Of a DNA stretch of 64,000 nt, positions 23,256 through 34,477 are shown one piece after another. The DNA is from Bryoerythrophyllum caledonicum (taxonomy: Eukaryota; Streptophyta; Bryopsida; Pottiales; Pottiaceae), in the NCBI GenBank assembly GCA_963971425.1, contig OZ020520.1:28613535-28677534 (forward strand), read 5' to 3'. The notes beneath the pieces are model-generated. The model saw only the letters and a list, made by a program, of their open reading frames with translations, made no database searches and had not been told where the DNA came from. Position 1 is the first letter of the stretch. Each line of letters opens with the position of its first letter. The position numbers and the translations under genes are program-made.

Positions 23256-23699
23256 TTTAATTTTTTCTTCCAAAAGTGTGGTACAAACATTTTTTTCAAA
23301 CATTCAAATTGTCGCCCTATAATTAACTAAAATAACAATAAATTAAAATGTATATCGATAATAATTGAATCTCTAATGCTTGTATGATTATTTTATATAT
23401 GACACATCTTTTTTTCTAAATTAAAAAAAATCAGTGTATAAGGGAATTATCATCATATACACCATGATGGTATAAAATTTAGATAATGAAAATATTTGAC
23501 ACCAAGAGAATTAAAAGTCTTTTATCTTGGTGTCATATATTTGCATTATCTAAATTAAACACTAATCCTCTTAACGCAAGGAAGAAAGAGTCAAACCTTG
23601 CTCTTCACTTCAAGCATTATAATCTTCCAATTCCTACAATCAACTTTCATAAAATTTGAAAAGAGTGATATTTCATTAGTCTAAACAAAGAGAAAAAAA

Positions 23700-25565
23700 C
23701 ACAATAAATATGAAACAATCATATTTACATGTGGCATTTTCAAAAACATGGTAGAAGAAGAAGAACTGCAATCCCAGGAAGAGACCGGCGTGAATATAGT
23801 GTTTGTTCATTCTCTTCACCAAGCCTATGGCCGCCGGACATAGGTTAGTGTAATACAACTACTTTCCTCTTTCAAGGGTAAACACTTTTCTAGACGAAGT
23901 GCTTCCCTATTTTATTCTATGTGCCTTAAAGACAACCAACATGTCATCTCTCCAAGGACCTTGGCGATACCATAGTTGGGTGGGCTATGGTGGTAGGCAC
24001 CACGCTTGCATTGAGAATTGAATTCAAAACCACCTCATCGATGTGCTATGATCCAATCACCACACCAAAGCCATGGTGCCTTAAAAAATATGGTATTAAC
24101 ATGTTAGCCCTATTGATGTTTGTAACCTAGTGAGTGATGTGAATAGTTGTTGTTTTTGGAACCCCCTCTTTGGCCACCATTATGCACAATGGTTGCACTT
24201 TTCAAGTTGGCATTATGATTATTTGTGAAAAAATAATTTATGACATTTTTATACATAATGTGACACTTTTATGAATATAGTGTTACATGGTTGGCAATAA
24301 CTTAACAACCATCTTTTTTATTTAAATATATAGCTTTAAAGTGTTTTTGTTGAGAAAAGAAACAAGAATACTTGTAGAACATAAAGAACAAGGTTACATT
24401 GAAAGAAATTAGTACTAAACGTCTAATGATATTTGTGAGACTTTGGTCTTGTCCTAGGTGACAGTAAAATGAATACCAGGTGGATTATTGTGTGAAACCG
24501 TTTATATCTTGAAAAATAAAATTAATTCAAATTTAGACGACAATGAGAAGTTAGACAACTCCAGACACTAAGGAGCAATTCACTCTAAGACCAAGGGTCG
24601 TAAAGCCAAGCAATTTGATTGGTTTAGAGCCTCAAAATTGGTCTTGGTGAGCCTTTGAGCTTTCAAACTAGGGACGAAGGTCAAGAGGCCAAAATGGCTA
24701 CACGACAATATTTTTTTGAAGATTTTGGCTCCAAGATTCAGCCTCTAAAGGAAAGTTTTCATTTGAACAAGAATAGAAAATTTAAGCTCTTGCCGAAGTG
24801 CCAAAAAAAATTTCATTAAAATATTCAAAATCTGACAAGATCTCAACCTTTAGATTGAAACAATAACTACTTTTCACCTGAATTTATTTACCTCAATTGT
24901 TTACCACAAATTCTTATCCAACTTTTTTACCTAAATTTTTAGTCATAAGTTTTAACTAGATTTGTTACATGATTTCTTTAACCTAAAGTTTCACCTAAAT
25001 ATTCACCTGAATTTTCCTACCTAAAATATTTCTCTGCCAGTGCTTGTGCTGTAATTTTCTATGTAATGAGCATACCAGCCCTTTTCTTGATGTTTCTTAA
25101 TTACCAAAAAATGGGTTCTCTTCTAGGCTCCATAACTATAGAAAGTGAGGGAGGAGTTATTTAAAAAATAAACACCTTTAAGAAGTAAAAAATGGACTTG
25201 GGATTTACCAAATAGTTTGAGTCACAACCTCTCAACTCGACCCCTGGGTTTTCACACTGCAAGGACCCAAACTCCATATCTTGCATATTTGAATGTTTCG
25301 TTTTCAACTCCAAAGCACCGCCTCTCGCCCAATGGTCATGGATGGAATTCCACCCTTGGTCCCTGACTTTTCAAATATACTATGCAGAGGAAAAAGTCCA
25401 CAAGAAGGATCGGCGATGGCTCGGAAAGTGAAGTGGCAGAATGGTAGAGCAGAGAGGGAATCAGGGAAAAGGTAGAGCACAGTTGGAGTTAGAAAATACG
25501 GAATGGGCGCCACACACACACACACCATCCGATGAAAAGGCTCATGGCGACACACTCATTCGTAT
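23700..25565. other. AT-rich intergenic DNA, no gene seen
   Basis: No frame exceeds about 85 codons and none has a recognisable domain. A few lines near 24,880-25,030 are simple variants of TTTACCTAAATTT. Confidence 0.5.
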
Positions 25566-25569
25566 ATAA

Positions 25570-25918
25570 GGTAAGCCCCCAAAACCCACAAGTTAAGGAA
25601 TGAGCATACATGGAGAGAGGAGATAATTATATTATTATTTTTCAGTGATAGCCAATAGAATTACAATTCCAACCCAAGTGATTTCATATTTGTTTGATGG
25701 AAATTGAATTAGTTATGAATTTTCAAACTGTGCAGCCATGTTTAGTGGGTGGCCAGCAGTAGGTACCCCCATGACCAACGACCAAAAGTAAGGATCTTGG
25801 CTAATAGCAAACCTCCATTTGGAACTCAGTTGGTGGTAATGGGATGGAAGAGGGTTGGATATACCCCAATTTTACAGCCGTTGGCTATGGGTTTTTGTTG
25901 GTTAAGGGGAGGCTTTCC
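25570..25918 (+). mobile_element. Family A MITE, copy 1
   Basis: About 350 bp bounded by GGTAAGCCCCC at the left and its rough reverse complement GGGGAGGCTTTCC at the right. It shares most of its length with the copy at 31,139-31,756. Flanks TATATAA and TTATATAT could be remnants of a target duplication. Confidence 0.75.
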
Positions 25919-26157
25919 TTATATATGGCACCATCCCCATATTTTACCCAATTTCACACTTCCCTAGCCATAATAGAGGTTCTAGAAGAGGGAAGAGGAA
26001 AGAGAAGAGAACTAGAGGTGAGTTTTAGATACGGATAGGGAAATAGAGTATGAGATAATAGTATTCCATGCTCCCATTTTCTATGAGTGAAGTTTGTTCT
26101 ATGAAACTTTAGAAAAACTCACAAGGTCAAACAATGGCGACCATGAACTCGCCATAC

Positions 26158-26479
26158 GGTAAGCCCCCCATAATCAACCAAATCCGGTAACCGACAGCTA
26201 TAATTTTGGAATATATCCAACCCACTCCCATCCCACTACCACCTGTTCAATTCGAGATGGAGGTTTGCTATTTGTGAAGACCCCTTACTAATGGTTAATG
26301 CTTTTAAAGGGGCCAGTGGCTAGCAAGGCAACACAGGCTTTGAAAATTCACAACTAATTCACGTTTCATCGGAAAAATATGAAATCGCTTGGGGTTGAAA
26401 TAATAATTCCATTGGCTATCACTGAAATACATATATTAATATTAATATAATCACATTCCTTAACTTGTCGGGGGGTACC
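26158..26479 (-). mobile_element. Family A MITE, copy 2 (inverted)
   Basis: Starts GGTAAGCCCCCC and ends GGGGGGTACC. The interior matches copy 1 in reverse: GGAGGTTTGCTATT, GGTTGAAATAATAATTCCAT and ATTCCTTAACTTGTCGG. With copy 1 it forms a large inverted repeat around a spacer of about 240 bp. Confidence 0.75.
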
Positions 26480-27480
26480 TTCTTTAGCACGGCCTGAGTT
26501 GGTGCGTGATACCAGAGAATCCAGATTCCGAAACGCAACCGTCATAGCAGAGTTGGAAAAGAGTCACCAGGGTGCCAACAAAACCAAAAAAATTAAAAAG
26601 GGAAAAGAGTCACCAGGGTGCCAAAAAAATTAAAAGTTAAAAAGGAAAAAGAGGCACCTGGGGCGTCACGTGGCCATTTGGGGAACTGCCACATGGTGAT
26701 GCCAGTCCTCGCACACATGGGGCCCTGGCTCTCATCTCTCTCTCTCTCGCTCATCGATGTTGGCCCCAGCTCCAACCACAAGAATATCATAGTCTCCTGC
26801 TGCTCCTCTGATTTCTTTCCGCTCCGTTTCATCAGTCGGAACTGGTGGAGTTCTTCATGGTTTCCCAGAGCTCTGGATCACCACCACATTGAGTAAGTCA
26901 GGCAGCTTCTTCTCTCTGTGAGTTTTCAGTGGTCGTTCTCTCGTGGTTTGGACGATTTCAGTTTTTGTATCGATCGAGACATGGTTGAGTGTTAGGCCTG
27001 CATTGAGACTACAGGTTTCACGAGGTTTGCGGCTTTCAATGGCACTTCAACAACCTTGTGAACATGCCCAGCTTCACATGTTTGTAAGGTGTTTGTTTTC
27101 TTAACGTGAGCGCCTCAGTATCACGCGAGGATTGCTTACAGAAGTGCACATCCTTGAGAGAGTGTACAGCCTTCGATGGTTACCAGTTGGATTCGGTTGG
27201 ATTGAATCACGATGTAAGCCTTCACAGGTTTACAGCGTTGTTCTCTTGTCCATATCACCTGGGTATTATACTAGTATCCCTTGTAAGCCAGTCGACGAGT
27301 GTAAACCTTCAATGGTTACCATTTGGAATTGCTTTGAAAACAGTCTACAACGTCGGTCTCTAGTCCATATCGACCGGGTATTACAGTAGATTATTACAGA
27401 GGTATTATTTGAGAAGTGTTAGCTTCACTGGCACTGGACCATTAAGCTTCGATTGTTCTGTGCAGACTGATTGCAACAAG
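26480..27480 (+). promoter_or_regulatory. Promoter and leader region of the SMP-C2 gene
   Basis: Between the MITE and the start codon lie a tandem GAAAAGAGTCACCAGGGTGC repeat (26,555-26,665), CT-rich sequence near 26,733, and a diverged tandem duplication at 27,169-27,400 (CCTTC.ATGGTTACCA..TGGA and GTCCATATC..C.GGGTATTA blocks repeated). TGTGCAG at 27,461-27,467 looks like the acceptor of a leader intron. No TATA box could be fixed with confidence. Confidence 0.45.
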
Positions 27481-30400
27481 ATGGCGGAAAGTTACCCTCA
27501 GGATGCGTACTCCGACAATCGTCCTCGAGTGGCAGGCCGCTACGAGGGCTTCGACTCCACCGGCGTGAGAGTTGTCGACCCCACCGGCAGACCCGTCATC
27601 CGGGACGCCACTCCCCACGCCCCGGGCAGAGTGGCCGGCAGCTACTACAACCAACCTACAGGAACTCTCTACGGGAGCCCCACTCCAGGAAGAGTGGAAA
27701 TCCCGAGTGAAGTCACTCCCCGGGTAGTCACCCCCACCGGTAGACCTGTGGAGAGCCCGGTACATGCCCCGGCACCGGCACCCGCTCCTGCCCCTCCACC
27801 TCGGGTCGATTACAGGTCAGCATCGCCCGCTCCAGCTCGGCCCACTCCGGCGCCAGCTCAGCCGGCTCCGACCGCTGCGACTGACAGGTCAGCACCGGAG
27901 CTGAGGCGGAGGCGGGCGGCGCCGGTGGCCGTGGACGAGAAGAAGAAGGCGAACATGCTGAACTATGGGACGACGAACGAAATAGCGCGACGGAGGGAGG
28001 ACGACACGGACAAGGGGTCAGGGCAGATGATGGGCGTCGCGGGGCTGCTCCGGAACCCGCGCAACCGGCTTTACTTGGCCACGTTGGTGGCCTCGATGCC
28101 GTTCCTGATTTCGTTCGCCTTCTACGTCAGCCAGTTTTCGTTCGTCGGCCAGTTCGTGATCGGCGTTCTGTGTGGGTTGTGTATCCAGGCTGTGTACATG
28201 TTGTATTCTTTGCACCGAAAGCACCAGCGCAAGAGCAAGGTACAAATAAATCTTTCCCTAGAATCTTTGGATACTTATTTTTTGAAAAATCGGGGAATAT
28301 TCTCCTTTAAAATATGTGTTCAAAGTATAATTCTGGTAAGACCTTTTAGGGACTTGGGGTTGTAGTGGTTTTGTTTTCCTTCAGTTTTGATCCATACTGG
28401 CTTGTTTTGTTGATGTGCAGACTGTGCAAATTGCTCAGATGTCCTCTTTGGATGCTGACCAGCTCAGAACTATTTTACCTACTGAGGAGTCGTTCCCGAA
28501 GTGGATTTCCTTCACTGATTTTGAGAAGGTAATGCTCTTGGATCAGGTAGAATTTTAGAAAAGAAGTTCGTAATAAAGATGACGAAAAGTTTGCTCACTT
28601 GTAGTTAGTTATGAACATCAAACTCAATTTCAAAGTTTCCAGGTGAAGCCTCATCTTCAAGGTATTGTTGGATGTTGCTCTCATGAATTTCGGCTGATTG
28701 ACCAACAGATGGACTGGCTGAACAAGACCATGACCAAGCTGTGGCCTTACATTGATCAGGTAACTGCCTGTCGAAGTTTCACTTGAAGGAATCAGTTCTG
28801 TTGATTATTGAATGAAATGTGATCAATTTAGCTGATATTCTCATGTGATTGGACAGGCAGCCAGTGGTTTAATCAAACAGACGGTGCAGCCAATTCTGGA
28901 TCAATACGCCATGGGAATCATCCAAAAGCTGGAGCTCAAGAAGGTCGCCTTCGGCAACAAAGCTCCCCAAATCACTGGTACATATCCTTAACCAATGTCA
29001 TGTGGATATGGGCCTACTGGTGGAACAAATAGGCACTTAATATATATAATATATCTCCTTGGTGATCAAAGATTTTCTACTTTAAGTAATCAAGAATTTA
29101 CTGTCAATTTAGAGGTTTTAAATAATAGTAGTGTGAATTCATGGTATTCTTGTGGCATTTGTGCAGGTGTGAGACTCACAGAGGGTTTAGAAGATGAGAC
29201 TGTCCTTGAGATCAAGATTCAGTGGAACACCTCGAAAGAGGGTGTGGTTCTTTCTGTTGATTTTCCTGGCCCCAACTACAAAGTGCAGGTCTGTGCTTCT
29301 GCTTTGAAAAAGTAAAACCATGATTTTATTCAGCAAGGCATGTATTCACTTAGATTACGCATGCTTACATTGGTTTGGAAATGTAAAAGAACTACAATCA
29401 AAATCGTTTTCAAAACATTACTAGAATTGTTTCAGTGATGTGTGAATGGTCATGTGCAGCTCAAGAACTGGCACTTGGAAGGAACTGCTAAACTCATATT
29501 CAAGCCATTGACAGGCACTATTCCCGGGTTTGGTGCTGTGTTGGTGTCGTTGACTGAGCCAGTAAGTATCCCTCTCCAATTATATAATCAGGATTGGTCA
29601 ATATAACCACTACGGCAATGTATGTTCAATCAGCAAAGCGTTATCTTCATACACTGATAACTGTTCTTTTCATGTGCAAATTTTACAGCCGGATTTCGAC
29701 TTCGACTTGGAATTCTTGGGAGGAGATATTGGAATGATGCCTGGAGTGGAGAAAATGATTGATGTGAGCCATCTGTACTTACATTCCCTTTTTTTCTCTT
29801 GATCTCCAGATCATGTCTCCAAACTCATGCATTTGTTGTGATAATTGTCTTGCAGAACTCTATCAGGACTGCTTTGATGGACTCTTTGGTGTGGCCGAGC
29901 CGCATTGTTGTTCCCATGATCCCTGATGGTGACTTCAGGTATAGTATGGAAAATATTATGATTTCTTTTCTCATGTAAGTCACGGTTTATTATTGTGGTT
30001 TGTATTTGAAATGTAAATCATTTGGAATTGGATGATGTGCAGCTTCTTGGAGCTTCACCCAGTTGGGGAACTGGACGTGCTTTTGATTGAAGCCAAGAAT
30101 ATCAAGAACACCGACCTCATTGGCAAGGCCGACCCATTTGTTACCATGTTCGTTCGCCAAACCAAGGACAAGATCAAGCGCAGCAAGTCCAAGAAGAACA
30201 CGCTCAAACCAGTGTGGAATGAAAACTTTCAGATTGAGGTAAACCTGAAAAGAATAATGTGAGATGAAACATAGGATCCAGTTTCAACTTCGTAATGTCA
30301 GGGCTCTCACAACAGATATCAGCTTCAATGGCAACCTGATTAAGACTTTCCACGTGATTCAACAGGTGGAAGATCCAGAGTCTCAAAGGCTGACGCTCCG

Positions 30401-30844
30401 ACTGATGGACGACGAATCTGTGGAGAAGTCGGAGTACATCGGCACCGTTGCATTAGCCATCAAAGAGGTAACATCATCGATTCTCTCTCCTACTGTCAAA
30501 ACTCAAAGCTGATCTTGACGAATGACTGGCGTTTGCAGTTTAAGCCGCACGTGAAGACGGAGCTGTGGTGCGACGTGCTGGAGGACGCGGAGTCGCACGC
30601 GACGGATCAGATCCGGGGGAGCGTCCACCTGATCGTGACGTACAAGCCTTACAGCCGCGACGAGGTGGTGGCGAAGCGGGGGTTCAACGAGACGGAGAAG
30701 AAGATCTATGAGGAGCAGAAGATCATCCAGGAGCAGAGGACGCGGGAGCACAACACCGCCGGGGACGCGCCCAAGCAGACGGGCAACGTCACCCAGCACC
30801 CCGAGGAGAATCCCCGGGCGCCTGGCCCCACGGCCGAGCTCTAG
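27481..30844 (+). CDS. SMP and single-C2 domain protein (synaptotagmin/tricalbin-like), ER membrane contact sites
   Basis: Proteins of this class are anchored in the ER and move lipids at ER-plasma membrane contacts. Eleven exons keep frame: 27,481-28,239, 28,421-28,528, 28,643-28,759, 28,857-28,977, 29,167-29,288, 29,460-29,561, 29,689-29,763, 29,856-29,938, 30,043-30,238, 30,366-30,467 and 30,539-30,844, giving 696 residues. Residues 1-190 are Pro/Ala/Arg-rich and disordered. Two hydrophobic segments at about 197-242 form a hairpin anchor. The SMP domain is at about 254-495 (FPKWISFTDFEKVKPHLQ, LDQYAMGIIQKLELKKVAFG, GTIPGFGAVLVSL). One C2 domain follows at about 497-640 (GELDVLLIEAKNIKNTDLIG, KADPFVTMF), keeping Asp in loop 1 and DDES in loop 3, so calcium binding is possible. 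The C-terminal tail is charged and Pro-rich. Plant SYTs usually have two C2 domains. Confidence 0.93.
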
Positions 30845-30904
30845 ATCTAGAGCTTGGCGTACACAGGAAGAATCTGTTGATCCAACACCTCAACAGGCTG
30901 TATA

Positions 30905-31112
30905 GTCACGGTAGAAACTCATCTCTGAAGAGAATATACAAGGTGTACATGAAGAGTTTGTTGATTTTGGATGGAGACTCATCTCTGAAGCGGTAGAGAC
31001 TGATATAAAGAGTTTGTTGATTCTACACCCCATCGTGTATGTCTACAGAATCTCTCGTGGTAGAGACTGATGTTGTACATGAAGATATTTGTTGATTTGA
31101 CACAGTTGGTCT
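30905..31112 (+). repeat. Imperfect tandem repeats in the SMP-C2 3' region
   Basis: GTAGAGACTGAT, TGTACATGAAGA and TTTGTTGATT blocks recur three to four times at about 65-bp spacing directly after the stop codon. They are probably part of the 3' UTR. Confidence 0.65.
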
Positions 31113-31138
31113 GTAGTGAATGTGCACATGACATATAA

Positions 31139-31756
31139 GGTGAGCCCCCCTAAAACCGACAAGTTAAGGAATGTGCATATGTGGAGAGAGGAAATCATTA
31201 TACTATTATTTTTCAGTGAAATCACTTGGGTTGGAATTGTAATTCAATTGGCTTTCATATTTTTTTCGATGAAATTTGAATTATTGTGAATTTTCAAACT
31301 GTGTAGCCATGTTTAGTGGGTGGCTAGCAATAGGTACCCCCATAACCAACAACCAAAAGTAAGGGTCTTGACTTATAGCAAACCTCCATATGGCCAGGGA
31401 GAATTGACCCCTCCCTTGTCCTTACCCAACGTGGGCCCCGTCTTAATTGCATGGGGTCATTTTTCTGGCCTTCTTATTTTGAATTTTTTTGGGACAAATT
31501 TGGGGCCTATGCCAGAGATTTACCCTAGGGTACTCATTCTTGCTATAAATAGGTCCCCATCCAAAAACAAAATAGGGACTATGTTTGGCTTCACCACCTC
31601 GTGGCCCACTCGGGTAAGGACGAGGGAGGGGGTCAATTCTCCTTGGCCACCTCGATATGGAGCTGAGTTGGTGGTAATGGGATGGAAGAGGGTTGGATAT
31701 ACCCCAATTTTTTTAGGTGTTGGCTATGGGTTTTTGTTGGTTATGGGGGGCTTACC
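31139..31756 (+). mobile_element. Family A MITE, copy 3, split by a family B insertion
   Basis: Ends are GGTGAGCCCCCC and GGGGGGCTTACC. Apart from a 258-bp insertion with its target duplication (31,392-31,658), it aligns with copy 1 from end to end, so the native length is about 350 bp. Confidence 0.82.
31392..31649. mobile_element. Family B Mutator-type MITE nested in family A
   Basis: Inverted termini are GGCCAGGGAGAATTGACCCC at the left and the reverse complement TGGCCAAGGAGAATTGACCC at the right. The flanks CCTCCATAT (31,383-31,391) and CCTCGATAT (31,650-31,658) form a 9-bp target duplication with one mismatch, the length typical of Mutator-like elements. The uninterrupted sequence in family A copy 1 confirms the insertion. 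Confidence 0.85.
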
Positions 31757-31810
31757 CTACTAGTACTGGTAGAGAAGAACAGTCTCTTGGTAGGTTGAGC
31801 TCTAGATTTG

Positions 31811-32091
31811 GGGGCCAAGGAGAATTGATCCCCTCGCTCGTCCTTACCCAAGGGGACCACGAGGTGGTGGGGCCAAACCTGGCCTTTATTTTGTATTTGA
31901 ATGGGGCCATATTCACAGTAAGAGAGGGTTCTCTTTGGTAAACAATGACCGTAGGCCCCAAAATTTGTCCAAAAAAATCCAATAAAAGCCTCTGGACCCC
32001 CCAAAATAAGAGGGTCAGATAAATGACCCCACGCAATTAAGACAGGCTACACCTTGGGTAAGGACGAGCGAGGGGTCAATTCTCCCTGGCC
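31811..32091. mobile_element. Family B Mutator-type MITE, second copy
   Basis: Its termini match the nested copy 160 bp upstream (GGCCAAGGAGAATTGATCCC and the reverse complement of GGGGTCAATTCTCCCTGGCC). Flanks TAGATTTGG (31,802-31,810) and TAGGTTTGG (32,092-32,100) form a 9-bp duplication with one mismatch. It lies in the opposite orientation to the first copy, judged by the interior GGGGCCATATTCACAG-type sequence. Confidence 0.82.
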
Positions 32092-32100
32092 TAGGTTTGG

Positions 32101-32712
32101 GTGTCTTTGGGAGTTCTCATTCTCTCCATACATGGCTGTAGGTTACAGGTTACAGGTTTCCTTGCAATGTCAGGATATGAGTCCCGTGTAAAGCTTGTGT
32201 CTTCACATGAAAGAAGTGTTAGTGAAAATTCCACCGAATCGAAAAGAAAAGATTGGGAGAACAACAGATTTCTTACACTAGAGTGCACGTGAATCAACTG
32301 TTGTCCCAGTGAAACGAAGAATGCTCTGACACGAACTTACACTCATTTGAGACTCTGAAATGTCTCAATTTAACGAATATGGCCATAGTTGTTACTTGAT
32401 CCAACACCACAATCACAAGCAAGTGACAAAATCCCGAAGAGGATTAACTTAGGGCATCCGCAGCGTGGAGCGTGGGAACTGACTCGGTGAAGGCTTTCTA
32501 CCATCTTGACTAAGTCCACGGCCGTATGAACCGAGTAGCACCCGCAGCGCCACCCGGGCAAATCTAAAAGGAAGCGATCAGAGGTGTCAGGTAGTTTCCA
32601 AACAAAGAAGAGCCCTCCCGTCGATGTTGCTCTGTCAACGCATAAGGTATTGCTCTCCTCACCTTAAAAAAACAAACATCTCCACAGCTGGACTCTTCTT
32701 TGCTCTCTTTCA
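32101..32712. other. No gene recognised
   Basis: Intergenic. A GC-richer patch at 32,450-32,570 (GGGCATCCGCAGCGTGGAG ... CACCCGCAGCGCCACCC) resembles MITE termini, but its ends do not pair, so I do not call an element. Confidence 0.45.
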
Positions 32713-32917
32713 CTACACCGTCCCGTGAATATAGTGTAGACTAGACTATTTGAAATTTCCTACACTAATTGAAAATCCACATGCAATTGTTGACTGACAC
32801 ACACTTGCTTGAGAACAAATACCCAATCAGAACTTGGCATGCACATGCTTTGATGGAAATTAGTGTGAGTAATCTACATCAATAATCCCTCTACACTATA
32901 TTCAGTGTTTAGTGTAG
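32713..32917 (+). mobile_element. Family C MITE, 205 bp
   Basis: Termini CTACACCG.C..TGAATATAGTGTAG and the reverse complement of CTACACTATATTCAGTGTTTAGTGTAG pair with each other. The interior matches 48,588-48,791 in reverse for nearly the full length. Flanks CTCTTTCA and CTCTTTTT hint at an 8-bp target duplication, as in hAT elements, but with two mismatches. Confidence 0.82.
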
Positions 32918-34070
32918 CTCTTTTTGAACGCACTCAATCATCAACAAACCGAAGTGATTCCGGTGTTCTCTGCCCTCATACTAATCACCGCAACAACAAC
33001 AAGAAAACACATAGACGAGCGCCACCTCCTTCCGTCTTCGGCACTCTATCTGCACTCCATCTGAATTCACAAGCGAGTATATTCACATTGCAAATTTGGA
33101 CGCAAGCATGTTTAAAGACGCAACCCTCATCCTTGATTTTTTGAGCTTATGGCGATTCTTGCTCTAAGGGGTGTCGAGTTGTTTTTTTGGATCGCATTGA
33201 GCGTTCAGCGTTTCATTTGGATTATGTTTAGTTTAATGAGCAGCTTCTGAAGGTTTTATCACCAACGTGAGATGTTTGCATTTCAGTGCTCGATTTCATG
33301 TTTTGACGGTTGGAGCTTTTCAGCCCTAATCCACGAAAATGAAATTACTCAACAAAGTGTCAACAATGGTGGAAGAATCCACATGTTCCACACGCAAATG
33401 CACGCAAAGACGGCGACCCGCGCAACGACGTTGCACCTCCAACCTCCGAAGCTCCGTGCAACTCTACGTCAACGTCCAGGCCATGACAGATTTCCATTTC
33501 GTGCCGTCTGATGAGTCCCTTTTGTGGAGCCCGGTGTAGAGTTGCCTGTTGGCTGTCTGTTGTTGCGGTTTGAGAATGGCGTTGGGCTCGGTCACCTACC
33601 ATTAAGTAAACGCACATGCAACCAGACGGAGCTCCCATCTAGACCCCAACGTTAAATGGTGGCCCCAACTCACGTGAAATGTGGTTTTCTGACATTTTTA
33701 AGTTACACATTGGGAACACATTGGGAACGACCGTGCCCACTTGAGAACACACTTGGGAAGAGTGGGAACACATGAGAACGTTGTGGGAACATGCTGGGAA
33801 CGGATAAGTTACAAATATGATAAAAATTGTAAAGTCAATGAAGGGTAAACAAATGGTTTGGTTAGTAACCAAACTAGTTTTCCACCTCAACCGGATATCG
33901 GTGTGAGACACCAAATCCGGCCGTGTAGAAGCTGGATTTGGTACCTCACAGCACCATACCGTGCTCATGTGCATATACTTATTGGCAGTGAACCGTTGCG
34001 GCTTGGGAAGGGCCTAATTAGCCCCAATTGACAAATTACAATCATATGAAGTGCTCCAAATCTCTAGCAC
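32918..34070. other. No gene recognised; short palindromes
   Basis: Short frames at 33,270-33,640 have no domain. A cluster of TGGGAACAC-type words sits at 33,704-33,800. A 19-bp palindrome (GTTTGGTTAGTAACCAAAC) lies at 33,856-33,874. A stem of two 19-bp arms lies at 33,902-33,920 and 33,932-33,950. Confidence 0.5.
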
Positions 34071-34072
34071 TA

Positions 34073-34475
34073 AGGTAGTGGTTGATATTCCCGTGCGAAT
34101 TTCAGGTTTGCATATTTAGACTTGTGAAAGAAAAAATTTATGATTTATGGATGCTTCGCAAAGCTATTGCAAAGGCATCCCAAAAAAAAACATTTTTTGA
34201 GCATTTCTACAATTTTCTATGAATTTTTAAGAACGAAGGCTTAGAGTGGCCAATAACCGCTCATAGAGTCATGGTGTTCATGAGAGGTTGGATTCTGAAA
34301 ATAGAGCACTTGTGCACCAATTCGAACCAATCAGAAGTTCTCAATTTTCCCAAGCATGGGCGGAATTAGAACAAGCTTGGACACTTTCTGAAGCCAGGTT
34401 GGTTGGTTTCTGACACACAGCCCCGGAATGTAGGGTGCGACAATTGGAACTGCACGGAAATATCAACCACTACCT
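34073..34475. mobile_element. TA-flanked MITE, 403 bp
   Basis: Inverted termini of 24 bp with one mismatch begin AGGTAGTGGTTGATATTCCC at the left and match the reverse complement of the right end. TA flanks both sides (34,071-34,072 and 34,476-34,477), as for Tc1/mariner-mobilised elements. The interior is non-coding. Confidence 0.8.
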
Positions 34476-34477
34476 TA

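Noticed and set aside
32450-32570. MITE suggested by GGGCATCCGCAGCG and CACCCGCAGCGCCACCC
   Set aside because: The two ends do not form an inverted repeat and no second copy is present in the window.
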